Below, piece by piece: positions 1-7,089 of a DNA stretch of 32,742 nucleotides (position 1 is the first letter of the stretch; the number at the start of each line of letters is the position of its first letter). Position numbers and translations under genes: made by a program. Under the pieces are notes generated by a model. That model was not told the origin of the DNA. It did not search any database and saw only the letters and a list, made by a program, of their open reading frames with translations. Location: the NCBI GenBank assembly GCA_017404065.1, contig JAFRDB010000088.1:1-32742 (forward strand), in the 5' to 3' direction. The stretch is from Clostridia bacterium (GTDB taxonomy: Bacteria > Bacillota > Clostridia > UBA1381).

Positions 1-163
1 AATTGTTGTTGTTGAATCAATTATACAGCAAAAGGGAGGTTATTGCTATATTTTTATTCAAAATTATGCAAAAGCCTCGTAAAAGCAAGGATTTTAATAA
101 AAATAAAATCAAAAAACGGGGTGTCGATTTGACACTACCTAAGAAAAAACGGAGGTATCTGAA
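1..163. other. Upstream region without a recognised gene
   Basis: AT-rich stretch with no convincing open frame. A short inverted repeat (GTGTC at 121-125 and GACAC at 131-135, loop GATTT) lies just ahead of the first gene. TTGACA occurs at 129-134 but has no -10 box at a proper distance. GGAGG at 151-155 is the ribosome binding site of the gene at 164. The promoter of that gene is not identifiable here. Confidence 0.5.
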
Positions 164-1162
164 ATGAAAGATGAAATGCTTACTTTAACACAGGAATGGG
201 ACAAGACCTTCCCCAAGTCCGACAAGGTTGACCACAACAAGGTCACTTTCCACAACCGCTACGGCATCACACTCGCTGCCGATATGTACGCTCCTAAGAA
301 CGCAGGCGGAAAACTCCCTGCGATCGCCGTGTGCGGACCGTTCGGTGCAGTCAAGGAACAGTGCAGCGGTCTTTACGCACATACACTTGCAGAGCGTGGA
401 TTTCTGACCACTGCATTCGATCCGTCCTTTACGGGTGAAAGCGGAGGACAGCCGAGATACATGGCTTCTCCCGACATCAACACGGAAGACTTTATGGCAG
501 CGGTGGACTTCCTCTCAGTACAGGAAAATGTTGATCCTGAACGCATTGGTATCCTTGGCATCTGCGGCTGGGGCGGTATGGCACTGAATACAGCGGCACT
601 GGATACCCGTATCAAGGCGACTGTTGCTTCGACGATGTACGATATGACAAGAGTGAACGCAAAGGGCTATTTCGATGCCGATGACAGCGAGGAAAAGCGG
701 TATGCCATGAAGCAGGCACTGAATGCCCAGCGTATCAGGGATTACCAGTCCGGCGAGTATGAGCTTGGCGGCGGTGTTGTCGATCCTCTGCCCGAAGACG
801 CACCGTATTTCGTAAAAGATTACCATTCTTACTACAAGACTGAAAGAGGTTATCACCCTCGTTCGCTCAATTCCAACGGCGGCTGGAACAAGATCGGCTG
901 TATGTCGTTCATCAATATGCCTATCCTGCACTATAGCAACGAGATACGCTCCGCTGTCATGGTGCTTCACGGTGACAAGGCACATTCTTTCTACTTCGGA
1001 AAAGATGCGTATGAGAATATGATAAACGGCAATCCGTATACTGAAAACAAGCAGCTTATTGTCATCGAGGGCGCTTCGCATACCGACCTCTATGACGGCG
1101 GTGAGAATCACGTTATTCCGTTTGACAAGCTCGAAGCGTTCTACAACGAATATCTCAGATGA
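164..1162 (+). CDS. Alpha/beta hydrolase with cysteine nucleophile (YcjY/dienelactone hydrolase-like)
   Basis: A 332-residue soluble protein with no signal peptide, so probably cytoplasmic. The alpha/beta-hydrolase core is visible: a strand and oxyanion region around residues 51-62 (PAIAVCGPFGAV), a nucleophile elbow GICGWGG with Cys134 where serine is usual, a likely acid Asp271 in LHGDKAHS and a likely catalytic His306 in GASHTDLYD. A cysteine in the elbow is typical of dienelactone hydrolases and of the YcjY-like group. The substrate cannot be read from sequence. The start has a good GGAGG site 8 bases upstream. The next gene begins 44 bases downstream, so it may be co-transcribed with the lipoprotein-AKR gene. 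Isoleucine codons are mostly ATC/ATT, unlike the ATA-rich cluster further on. The fold is fairly sure; the function is open. Confidence 0.8.
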   Translation: MKDEMLTLTQEWDKTFPKSDKVDHNKVTFHNRYGITLAADMYAPKNAGGKLPAIAVCGPFGAVKEQCSGLYAHTLAERGFLTTAFDPSFTGESGGQPRYMASPDINTEDFMAAVDFLSVQENVDPERIGILGICGWGGMALNTAALDTRIKATVASTMYDMTRVNAKGYFDADDSEEKRYAMKQALNAQRIRDYQSGEYELGGGVVDPLPEDAPYFVKDYHSYYKTERGYHPRSLNSNGGWNKIGCMSFINMPILHYSNEIRSAVMVLHGDKAHSFYFGKDAYENMINGNPYTENKQLIVIEGASHTDLYDGGENHVIPFDKLEAFYNEYLR

Positions 1163-1171
1163 CCATCTGAG
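1154..1171 (+). other. Hairpin over the hydrolase stop codon
   Basis: CTCAGAT (1154-1160) and ATCTGAG (1165-1171) form a perfect 7-bp stem with loop GACC. The TGA stop lies inside it. There is no U-run, so it is not a standard terminator. It may stabilise the 3' end or couple to the next gene, or be chance. Confidence 0.4.
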
Positions 1172-1206
1172 AGAAAGCGGCATTGCAAAGGCGGTGAGGA
1201 ACATTT

Positions 1207-2763
1207 ATGATTAAAGCAAGATTTTTAGCAGTTATTTCTTCTTTTCTGATGTTGACCGGGTGCGGCATTTACTCAGAGGATAGTTCGGCTGTGACGGTAC
1301 AAAGTGAAAACTCGTCTGTTATGATGCAAAGCGACAGCGGCGTTTCATCTGTGACCTCTGACAAACAAGAGGTCACAACCGCCGAACAACATGAAGAAAA
1401 GGAAGCTAATGGTATGCAGATAGCTGTAGGAGATAAGCAATTCCCGGTAAATTTGGAAAGCAGCGATACCGTCACAGCTTTGACGGAAATGCTGCCCCTG
1501 ACGCTTGATATGTCCGAATTGAACGGCAATGAGAAGTATTATTACCTTGATACATCTCTGCCTTCCTCGCCTGAAAAAGTCGGGCATATAAGCGAAGGCG
1601 ATATAATGCTTTACGGCGATAGCTGTCTTGTGGTGTTTTACGAGAGCTTTGATACTCCATACAGCTATACAAAGATCGGTCATGTATCAGATACTTCGGG
1701 GCTTGCTGATGCACTCGGGACAGGCGGTGTGACCGTAACGTTTGAAATGAACGGCAGCAAAGATACCGAATACACCGTGCAGGATGTACGGAATCTCAAT
1801 GATTTTCTTCTTGCGAAAGCGACAGAAGAAGATTTGCGGGGAAAGCCTTACGATCTCAAAAATGGCGGAGTATGGAGCGTTTTTGACCTATGCCTGCTGA
1901 AACGAAAGATATTGGAGCAGCGTAATATGACAACAGAATTTGATTATGAAAGCAAGACCGTATTGCTCAACAGCGGCTATGAAATGCCCATTCTTGGACT
2001 TGGTACATGGACACAGGACGATGATACTGCTGAAAGCTCTGTTTATGAAGCACTTAAAGACGGTTATCGGCTTATCGACACGGCGCAGTATTACGGTAAT
2101 GAAGCAGGTGTCGGCAAGGGCATTCAGAAAGCAATAGACGATGGCATCGTCACCCGTGAGGAGGTATTTGTCACTACAAAGGTAATGCCGTCCAACTATG
2201 ACAGGGCGTACAAATCTATTGACGATTCGCTTGAACGGCTCGGACTTGATTACATTGACCTGATGCTGATACACCAATCGGGAAGTAATGATACTGAAGT
2301 CTACAAAGCTCTGTGTCAGGGTGTCAAGGACGGCAAGCTGCGGTCAATCGGTATTTCTAACTATTATACTATCGAAGAATACGAGCGTGTCACATCGGGC
2401 GGTGAGATCAAGCCGGCGGTAGTTCAGAATGAAAATCATCCGTTTTATCAGAATACGCAGTTTCAAAAAGATATTGCCAAATACGGTACGGTGGTAGAAT
2501 CATGGTATCCGTTCGGCGGCAGAGGGCATACGCAGGACTTGTTCGGTAATGAAACGATCACGGATATAGCAAAGGCACACGGCAAGACATCGGCACAAAT
2601 AATACTCCGATGGCATTTGCAGGCAGGCTATGTCACGATACCGGGTTCACAGAATCCGGATCATATACTTGAGAATTACAGCATCTTTGATTTTGAGCTG
2701 ACCGATGCAGAAATGCAGAGAATGGCAGAACTGCACACAGGACAGCGGTATGAAAATTGGTGA
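1207..2763 (+). CDS. Lipoprotein fusion: cyclophilin-like domain, dockerin-like repeat, aldo/keto reductase
   Basis: A 518-residue protein built from parts rarely seen together. Residues 1-19 are a lipoprotein signal with lipobox LTGC, so the mature protein would start at Cys19 and sit on the outer face of the membrane. Residues 20-69 are a Ser/Thr/Glu-rich linker. Residues 70-181 resemble the cyclophilin-like fold family of secreted Firmicutes proteins. Residues 191-238 resemble one dockerin-type repeat (DVRNLNDFLL, then YDLKNGGVWSVFDLCLLKR) whose calcium loop is degenerate (NGG, S). Residues 243-518 are a full aldo/keto reductase with Asp291, Tyr296, Lys325 and His356 as catalytic tetrad. 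AKRs use cytosolic NADPH, which conflicts with export. Met241 has GGAG 9 bases upstream (1914-1917), so the AKR may also be made alone from 1927. A lost stop between two former genes would explain the layout. Confidence 0.75.
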   Translation: MIKARFLAVISSFLMLTGCGIYSEDSSAVTVQSENSSVMMQSDSGVSSVTSDKQEVTTAEQHEEKEANGMQIAVGDKQFPVNLESSDTVTALTEMLPLTLDMSELNGNEKYYYLDTSLPSSPEKVGHISEGDIMLYGDSCLVVFYESFDTPYSYTKIGHVSDTSGLADALGTGGVTVTFEMNGSKDTEYTVQDVRNLNDFLLAKATEEDLRGKPYDLKNGGVWSVFDLCLLKRKILEQRNMTTEFDYESKTVLLNSGYEMPILGLGTWTQDDDTAESSVYEALKDGYRLIDTAQYYGNEAGVGKGIQKAIDDGIVTREEVFVTTKVMPSNYDRAYKSIDDSLERLGLDYIDLMLIHQSGSNDTEVYKALCQGVKDGKLRSIGISNYYTIEEYERVTSGGEIKPAVVQNENHPFYQNTQFQKDIAKYGTVVESWYPFGGRGHTQDLFGNETITDIAKAHGKTSAQIILRWHLQAGYVTIPGSQNPDHILENYSIFDFELTDAEMQRMAELHTGQRYENW

Positions 2764-2771
2764 GGTGTGCT

Positions 2772-3293
2772 ATGAATATACTTGTATTAAACGGAAGTCC
2801 CCGTCAAAATGGAAATACTGCAAAAATGGTCACAGCATTTTGTGAAGGGGCTGAATCATCAAGACATACCGTGAAAACAGTAAATGTTTGTAAGCTGAAT
2901 GTAAAAGGCTGTCTTGCCTGTGAATACTGCCACAGCAAAGGGAACGGCAAGTGTATACAGAAAGACGATATGCAGGATATATATTTGCTGCTGAATGACA
3001 CTAATATGCTTATTCTTGCTTCCCCGATCTACTATCACGGTATTAGCGGTCAACTCAAATGCGTGATCGATAGGTTTTATTCTGCACTTTATCCTGCTGC
3101 GCCGAAAAGCTTGACTCAAATTGCAATGTTTTTATCCTCCGGTGACAGAAACCAGTATGATGGTGCAATGTTTTCATACAAGGGGGATTTCCTCGGTTAT
3201 CTGGGGTTAAGGGATATGGGAGTGTTTACATCAGCAGGCGATGTTTCTGATGAGCTGCTTGCAAAGATTAGAAAATTTTGGGAATCGTTATGA
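2772..3293 (+). CDS. NAD(P)H-dependent FMN reductase / iron-sulfur flavoprotein-like
   Basis: A 173-residue flavodoxin-fold oxidoreductase. The N-terminus MNILVLNGSPRQNGNTAKM is the FMN phosphate-binding loop of the NADPH-dependent FMN reductase family. SPIYYHGISGQLKCVIDR is the second conserved family block. Cys47, Cys50, Cys53 and Cys61 form a CX2CX2CX7C pattern matching the compact 4Fe-4S motif of archaeal and clostridial iron-sulfur flavoproteins, so it may carry a cluster beside FMN. The start at 2772 is chosen because GAGGTG at 2762-2767 sits just upstream and the flavodoxin strand begins at residue 2; an upstream in-frame start at 2757 overlaps the preceding gene. It is likely co-transcribed with the AKR gene, giving two redox genes in a row. 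Electron partners are unknown. Confidence 0.8.
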   Translation: MNILVLNGSPRQNGNTAKMVTAFCEGAESSRHTVKTVNVCKLNVKGCLACEYCHSKGNGKCIQKDDMQDIYLLLNDTNMLILASPIYYHGISGQLKCVIDRFYSALYPAAPKSLTQIAMFLSSGDRNQYDGAMFSYKGDFLGYLGLRDMGVFTSAGDVSDELLAKIRKFWESL

Positions 3294-3343
3294 GAAGCCG
3301 TGCGAGCAGCACTATTTCATTAGCCCGTAGTCTATTGGAACAC

Positions 3344-3508
3344 CTATAATCCGTCCCACACAAGTCCAATCAGGAATTGTGGCACATACCACAACGGACA
3401 GATAGCCTCCTCAGCTGTATCACAGTAGAAGGCTTCCGTGTTTCTCCTGGCAAATTTGGGGGTCAGAGCTTCCGCCTGTCTGCGGTAGTTTTCTTTTATA
3501 ATGTCCAT
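3344..3508 (-). pseudogene. Short fragment, possibly of a LUD-family lactate utilisation protein
   Basis: A 54-codon frame on the minus strand, from ATG at 3508 to TAG at 3344, with no good ribosome binding site. The stretch ARRNTEAFYCDTAEEA resembles the N-terminal region of LUD-domain lactate utilisation proteins, which are around 200 residues long. The rest then runs into unrelated sequence. It looks like a truncated gene scrap between two convergent neighbours. The identification is tentative. Confidence 0.35.
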
Positions 3509-3593
3509 CAGATAGCGAAAATGGTGTACTTTTTGAATTTCTTACCTTAAAATTACCCTTAAAATGTACCTTTTTGCCCGTCTTTACCAAAAC

Positions 3594-3625
3594 ACACCGC
3601 AGCGCTTTGTTTGCGGTGTTTTTTT
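3594..3625 (+). terminator. Intrinsic terminator
   Basis: ACACCGCA (3594-3601) pairs with TGCGGTGT (3612-3619) around a 10-base loop, followed by a T-run to 3625. It would end the transcript of the hydrolase/AKR/flavin reductase group, about 300 bases after the last stop, and insulate the promoter at 3650. Confidence 0.8.
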
Positions 3626-3649
3626 GTGCTGTGAAGTGTTGCAAAAGTA

Positions 3650-3678
3650 TTGATTTTAAAATGAAAATATGGTACAAT
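3650..3678 (+). promoter_or_regulatory. Sigma-A type promoter for the threonine ammonia-lyase gene
   Basis: TTGATT at 3650-3655 and TACAAT at 3673-3678 with a 17-base spacer. The predicted transcript would start near 3685, leaving a leader of about 135 bases. The leader contains an imperfect hairpin (CCGGA 3721-3725, TCCGG 3744-3748) without a T-run. Confidence 0.65.
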
Positions 3679-3819
3679 CTAAGAAGGTTATAATATGAGC
3701 AGACAAGCAAGAAAATAAAGCCGGATAGGTAAGAAGGGCAAATTCCGGTTTGGCTAAGTAAATAATGATCCCGATAAATCGTGGATCTGATAGAAAAAAG
3801 AGACAGCGGGAGGCTTTAT

Positions 3820-4779
3820 ATGAATCAATTTGAAATGATCAGGAACGCTGCGGACACGCTGCGCGATGTTGCAAGACTTACACCAATTATACCTTTTGAC
3901 AGGCTGACCCCTAATCTGTTTATCAAAGCTGAAAGCCTGCAAAAGACAGGTTCATTCAAGATCCGCGGCGCTTTTAACAAGTTGAGCAGTCTTACCGCCG
4001 AGGAAGCATCAAAGGGTGTCATCGCTTGTTCCGCCGGTAATCACGCGCAGGGCGTGGCTTATTCCGCGATGAGTCTGGGAATGCGCGCAGTCATTTGTAT
4101 GCCGGATTACGCGCCGGTCATGAAAGTGGAAGGGACGCGTGGCTTTGGCGCGGAGGTCGTTCTGGTCCCCGGCAATTATGATGACTCCGCCAAAGAGGCA
4201 AAAAGGTTGGCAGATGAAAAGGGCTACACGTTTGCCCACCCCTTCAATGATCCCTATGTGATCGCGGGTCAGGGGACCATCGGACTGGAGATACTTTCAC
4301 AGATGCCGGATGTGGAGCAAGTCGTCGTTCCAATCGGAGGCGGCGGGCTGATCAGCGGTGTCGCCGTCGCCATCAAAAACTTGAAGCCCGATGTGAAGGT
4401 TATCGGCGTTCAAACGATCAATGTCCCTTCTATGTTTGCATCCTTTGGCTTAAGCGAGGTGGAAACGCTTAAAGACAGGGCTACCATCGCCGATGGCATT
4501 CATGTGTTGACGCCGGGAGATCTGACCTTTGAAATCGTTGAAAAATATGTGGATGATATCGTGACGGTACGTGAGAACGAGATAGAAGCGGCGATGGTCA
4601 CACTGATGGAACGCTCAAAACTGGTGGCGGAAGGAGCAGGCGCTACAAGTGTCGCGGCGTTTATGTATGACCGGATCAATACGGATCTGCGGACGGTCGC
4701 TGTCGTTTCAGGCGGCAACGTGGATATCAGCACGCTGGGGAATATCATTGAGAGAGAATTGAAGCGAAGAGAGGCGTAA
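3820..4779 (+). CDS. Threonine ammonia-lyase, short form (TdcB/IlvA catalytic domain)
   Basis: A 319-residue PLP enzyme that would deaminate threonine to 2-oxobutanoate, feeding isoleucine synthesis or propionate-type fermentation. The PLP lysine is Lys47 in SFKIRGA, SAGNHAQGVA is the substrate loop, and IGGGGLISG is the PLP phosphate loop. The protein ends after the catalytic domain and has no C-terminal ACT regulatory domain. That matches the catabolic TdcB length (about 330) rather than biosynthetic IlvA (400-510). The start at 3820 has GGGAGG 6 bases upstream; an in-frame GTG at 3781 has no such site. Isoleucine codons are nearly all ATC/ATT, unlike the ATA-rich neighbours, suggesting separate origin. 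It stands alone with its own promoter. Serine dehydration is a possible side activity. Confidence 0.88.
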   Translation: MNQFEMIRNAADTLRDVARLTPIIPFDRLTPNLFIKAESLQKTGSFKIRGAFNKLSSLTAEEASKGVIACSAGNHAQGVAYSAMSLGMRAVICMPDYAPVMKVEGTRGFGAEVVLVPGNYDDSAKEAKRLADEKGYTFAHPFNDPYVIAGQGTIGLEILSQMPDVEQVVVPIGGGGLISGVAVAIKNLKPDVKVIGVQTINVPSMFASFGLSEVETLKDRATIADGIHVLTPGDLTFEIVEKYVDDIVTVRENEIEAAMVTLMERSKLVAEGAGATSVAAFMYDRINTDLRTVAVVSGGNVDISTLGNIIERELKRREA

Positions 4780-4784
4780 AAATA

Positions 4785-4840
4785 CAACTATTGGGCATAA
4801 CCCTAATGCCGCCGAGCGGCTTGCTAATGAGTTATAGTTG
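4785..4840. repeat. Nested inverted repeat
   Basis: CAACTAT (4785-4791) matches ATAGTTG (4834-4840) as an outer 7-bp arm, and GCCGC-CGA-GCGGC (4808-4820) forms a tight inner hairpin. GGCAT/ATGCC near 4794-4810 could pair as an alternative. There is no T-run. It starts a few bases after the lyase stop codon and could be a 3' end structure, a regulatory RNA or a small mobile remnant; no known family was recognised. Confidence 0.5.
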
Positions 4841-4945
4841 CTCGTGTGATCTATGCGAAGAGCGATTATATACAGAAATTAAAACAGACTATTAAGTGGT
4901 TCCCATGACACATAGATATTTGAAATTGAATAAGGAGATATCATC

Positions 4946-6244
4946 ATGGATAACTTTATCAAATCTGACATTGACAGTATCAAGACAGACCGCGGCCTGC
5001 AGGAACGCACAAACCCTGTGTTCAATACAGCTAAAATGACACTCGATCTGCTTGGGTATGCCGGCGATAAGACCGCTGCCGCAATATCAGAGCAGCTCGG
5101 GCTCACGCATGACGAAACGATGAACAGTAAGACTGTAAAGGGAATCGAGACGGATATGCTTGTCAACAGTCTTGTAAATGAGACCCGTTTTCGCACAACG
5201 CATGAGCTTGCGCTCGCCTCGGGCTGCAAAACGATCATTGATCTGCCATGCGGCTACACTCCCCATGCAGTATATTATATCGAAGCGGGAAGGAAGTTTA
5301 TAGGTCTTGATCTGCCCGCTGCCATAGAAGAGGCTGAGAGCGCGATAAGATCGCAGATACCGGAGGATAAGCAGAAGGATGCGGCTTTCTTCGGCGTGGA
5401 CGCGACCAACCTCGCTTCGCTTGAATCGGCCATTTCCGGCGTCACGGGCGAGGTTTGCATAACCACCGAGGGACTGACCATGTACTTCACCGAACCGGAG
5501 GCTGAGGCTCTGTGTGACAATGTATGTCATATACTCAAAAAATACGGCGGATGTTGGATAAATGCCGACATTGAGGTGTCTGTTCAGCATCTTTCAACAC
5601 TCAGAGCCGTTCTCGGCGATGAGATCATGAAAAGGATAAGACAGGCTTCACAAAAAAGAGTTGAGGAGAAATCCGGTTTCAAAATAACCGGAAACTCACT
5701 GCTTTGCGGCAAAAGCGGCGATATTAAAAAGGATACGGAGAAACTGCGTTCCTTTCTTGCCGCTCACGGACTGAAGGGCGAGCGGATGATAATAAGCGAG
5801 TATATGCCGCAGCTTGCAAGCCTGTCAAGGCTGAGCGGAGAGCAGCAGCAAAAGGTAAGGGATGCTCTTTCGCGCTACGCATTCTGGAAGATCACTCTTA
5901 CAGATGAGGCGGCAGAGCTTGATGCAGGTGAAGTATTTCAAAAGGGATTTGATGTAAAAGCAGGCATAGCAGGCAGTGTGCTTAAATTGAAGCTTACAGG
6001 AAGAGCCGATTCAATGACTGCGCCGAGGCTTCTCGGATTATTTGAAAAGGCTATAGCGGAGAATGGCATAAAAGCGGTAGAAATTGACTGCTCCGGGCTT
6101 GAATATATATCATCAGCGGGGCTGCGTGTTCTGATCATCATGAAGAAAAAATGCGAGCACGGTGTAACGATGAATAATGTTCGGCCTGCGGTGAATGATA
6201 TACTTGATCAGACCGGATTTGATCGCCTGATAAATTTCGGTTAA
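4946..6244 (+). CDS. Class I SAM-dependent methyltransferase (LCM-like) fused to a C-terminal STAS domain
   Basis: A 432-residue protein with two parts. Residues about 20-318 resemble the leucine carboxyl methyltransferase-like class I family: SAM motif DLPCGYTPHA (99-108), the acidic turn GLDLPAA (120-126), and TTEGLTMYF (173-181). Residues about 340-432 are a STAS domain of the anti-sigma factor antagonist type, with EIDCSGLEYISSAGLRVL holding the serines (389/390) that partner kinases phosphorylate in SpoIIAA-like proteins. The join suggests that methylation is switched or localised by a STAS partner such as an anti-sigma kinase or PP2C phosphatase, but none is in this window. AAGGAGAT at 4931-4938 is the ribosome binding site. 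The methyl acceptor is unknown. Possibly the gene is a fusion formed from an adjacent methyltransferase and STAS gene. Confidence 0.82.
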   Translation: MDNFIKSDIDSIKTDRGLQERTNPVFNTAKMTLDLLGYAGDKTAAAISEQLGLTHDETMNSKTVKGIETDMLVNSLVNETRFRTTHELALASGCKTIIDLPCGYTPHAVYYIEAGRKFIGLDLPAAIEEAESAIRSQIPEDKQKDAAFFGVDATNLASLESAISGVTGEVCITTEGLTMYFTEPEAEALCDNVCHILKKYGGCWINADIEVSVQHLSTLRAVLGDEIMKRIRQASQKRVEEKSGFKITGNSLLCGKSGDIKKDTEKLRSFLAAHGLKGERMIISEYMPQLASLSRLSGEQQQKVRDALSRYAFWKITLTDEAAELDAGEVFQKGFDVKAGIAGSVLKLKLTGRADSMTAPRLLGLFEKAIAENGIKAVEIDCSGLEYISSAGLRVLIIMKKKCEHGVTMNNVRPAVNDILDQTGFDRLINFG

Positions 6245-6325
6245 TTGTATCAGATCTGTGAGGGGTTTTTTGCGTGTTCGGAGATATTTTTATAAGGTTT
6301 TTTACCGCCGATTTTTTGTTTTCTC

Positions 6326-6361
6326 CTCAAAAACTGCAAGGGAGGGGCCCCTGTTTTTGAG
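6326..6361. repeat. Inverted repeat after the methyltransferase-STAS gene
   Basis: CTCAAAAAC (6326-6334) and GTTTTTGAG (6353-6361) pair over 9 bp around a G/C-rich centre that can itself fold (AGGG with CCCT). It could act as a terminator on either strand, although the T-rich part is inside the stem. It lies directly against the IS21-like end. Confidence 0.45.
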
Positions 6362-6424
6362 TTTCGTTTAATTGTGTCCATCCCCCTTAATGTACAAGCA
6401 ATCCTTCGCCACAAAGTGTACAAG
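6362..6424 (-). mobile_element. IS21-family end sequence (remnant)
   Basis: This stretch follows the istB fragment and holds repeated elements expected of an IS21-type end: TTTCGTTTAATTGTGTCC at 6361-6379, and TTGTACA-like motifs in two copies (near 6391 and 6417). Closely similar TTTCGTTTAAT words recur at 26215 and 26243. The assignment rests on its place beside istB and on these repeats, not on a matched reference element. Confidence 0.5.
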
Positions 6425-6793
6425 TCAATGCGTGATGGATTTCCTGTGTGACAGGCGGTATGATTCGCCTGTCATGTTTATGATCTCACAGTGATGTATC
6501 AGCCTGTCAAGGATCGCTGTAGTTATCGTCGCATCCCCCATAAAATCTATCCATTCATCAAATCCCTTGTTTGAGGTGATTATCACCGATGTCTTTTCGG
6601 ACATAGCCGAGATAAAGCTGAAAAACAGATTTGCCTCTTGTGTGCTTAGCGGTAAGAATCCGACTTCATCAATAACTATCAGGGATGCCTTTCGGATGTT
6701 TTTCATCCTTCTGTTACTCTTAGTTGTTATCTGCTCTGTTTTTAAATCTATGATCAGCTGTTCCAATGTGGTAAATACAGCTGCATACCCCAT
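6425..6793 (-). pseudogene. istB: istB, IS21-family helper ATPase, 5'-truncated
   Basis: The frame encodes 122 residues matching the C-terminal half of IstB, the AAA+ helper ATPase that activates the IS21 IstA transposase. Visible parts are the Walker B region [12 protein letters not shown], the sensor region [13 protein letters not shown] and the end [16 protein letters not shown]. Full IstB is about 250 residues. The N-terminal half, including Walker A, and all of istA are missing. The break lies near 6793-6799, where the sequence passes straight into the IS30-like end. It cannot be functional and marks an IS-on-IS rearrangement. Confidence 0.85.
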
Positions 6794-6798
6794 ATCTA

Positions 6799-6932
6799 AT
6801 CCGTAAGTGTCATATGTTTATTTTTCTGCTCATTACTCATTTTAGTCTGAGCCTCCTTTCTCAGACTAAATGCTATCACAAAATCCTTCTTAATGTAGAT
6901 GCAATCGCAAATTGCACTGTTGCATTTACTTT
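6799..6932 (-). mobile_element. IS30-like element end, left copy of a 134-bp direct repeat
   Basis: Bases 6799-6932 match 27511-27644 with one visible mismatch (A/G at 6917 versus 27629). The segment has the terminal region, the transposase ribosome binding site and only the first codons of the transposase (start at 6840, minus strand) before breaking into the istB fragment. TTTAGTCTGAG (6841-6851) and CTCAGACTAAA (6860-6870) form an 11-bp stem whose loop holds the transposase AAAGGAGG site. Confidence 0.8.
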
Positions 6933-6966
6933 TTATAAAATGATCTGCAAAAAATAAATTTAACTC

Positions 6967-6995
6967 TTGACAAATGCTCTATATCATAGTATACT
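6967..6995 (+). promoter_or_regulatory. carAB promoter
   Basis: TTGACA at 6967-6972 and TATACT at 6990-6995 with a 17-base spacer, a near-consensus sigma-A promoter. The predicted start near 7002 gives a leader of about 88 bases that contains the attenuator. It lies 34 bases beyond the IS30-like repeat end, so it does not come from that element. Confidence 0.85.
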
Positions 6996-7018
6996 ATTGA
7001 TAAATAAGGATTTTGGAT

Positions 7019-7038
7019 TTTAGGCAATGGTGCTTGGG
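7019..7038 (+). promoter_or_regulatory. ANTAR-type antiterminator hairpin in the carA leader
   Basis: Bases 7019-7025 can pair with 7032-7038 (several G-U pairs) to close a six-base loop AATGGT with A at loop position 1 and G at position 4, the signature described for RNA targets of ANTAR-domain antiterminators. The 3' arm and half the loop are part of the terminator stem 7029-7039, so the two structures exclude each other. AGGCAATGGTGCTT (7022-7035) differs at only two of 14 bases from the glnN leader (11447-11460). The usual second upstream hairpin was not seen. Confidence 0.5.
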
Positions 7039-7063
7039 TGTTGACCCGGGCACCGTTTTTTTT
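7026..7063 (+). terminator. Leader terminator (attenuator) of carAB
   Basis: GGTGCTTGGGT (7029-7039) pairs fully with ACCCGGGCACC (7044-7054), counting two G-U pairs, around loop GTTG, followed by eight T from 7056. It sits between the promoter and carA, so transcription of carAB must pass it and control by antitermination is expected. Confidence 0.9.
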
Positions 7064-7089
7064 GCGAGAAAGGAGATAACAGTTACATA

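Noticed and set aside
129..157. TTGACA at 129 as promoter of the first gene
   Set aside because: No -10 box at 16-18 bases; that position is the ribosome binding site.
515..1204. A 229-codon minus-strand open frame
   Set aside because: Shadow of the alpha/beta hydrolase gene, whose catalytic motifs prove the plus strand.
3695..3718. Mini-frame MSRQARK ahead of the threonine ammonia-lyase, as a leader peptide
   Set aside because: The predicted transcript start (about 3685) falls on its ribosome binding site, it has no run of threonine or branched-chain codons, and no terminator follows.
6967..6995. carAB promoter provided by the IS30-like element
   Set aside because: The repeat shared with 27511-27644 ends at 6932, 34 bases before the -35 box, and the sequences then differ.
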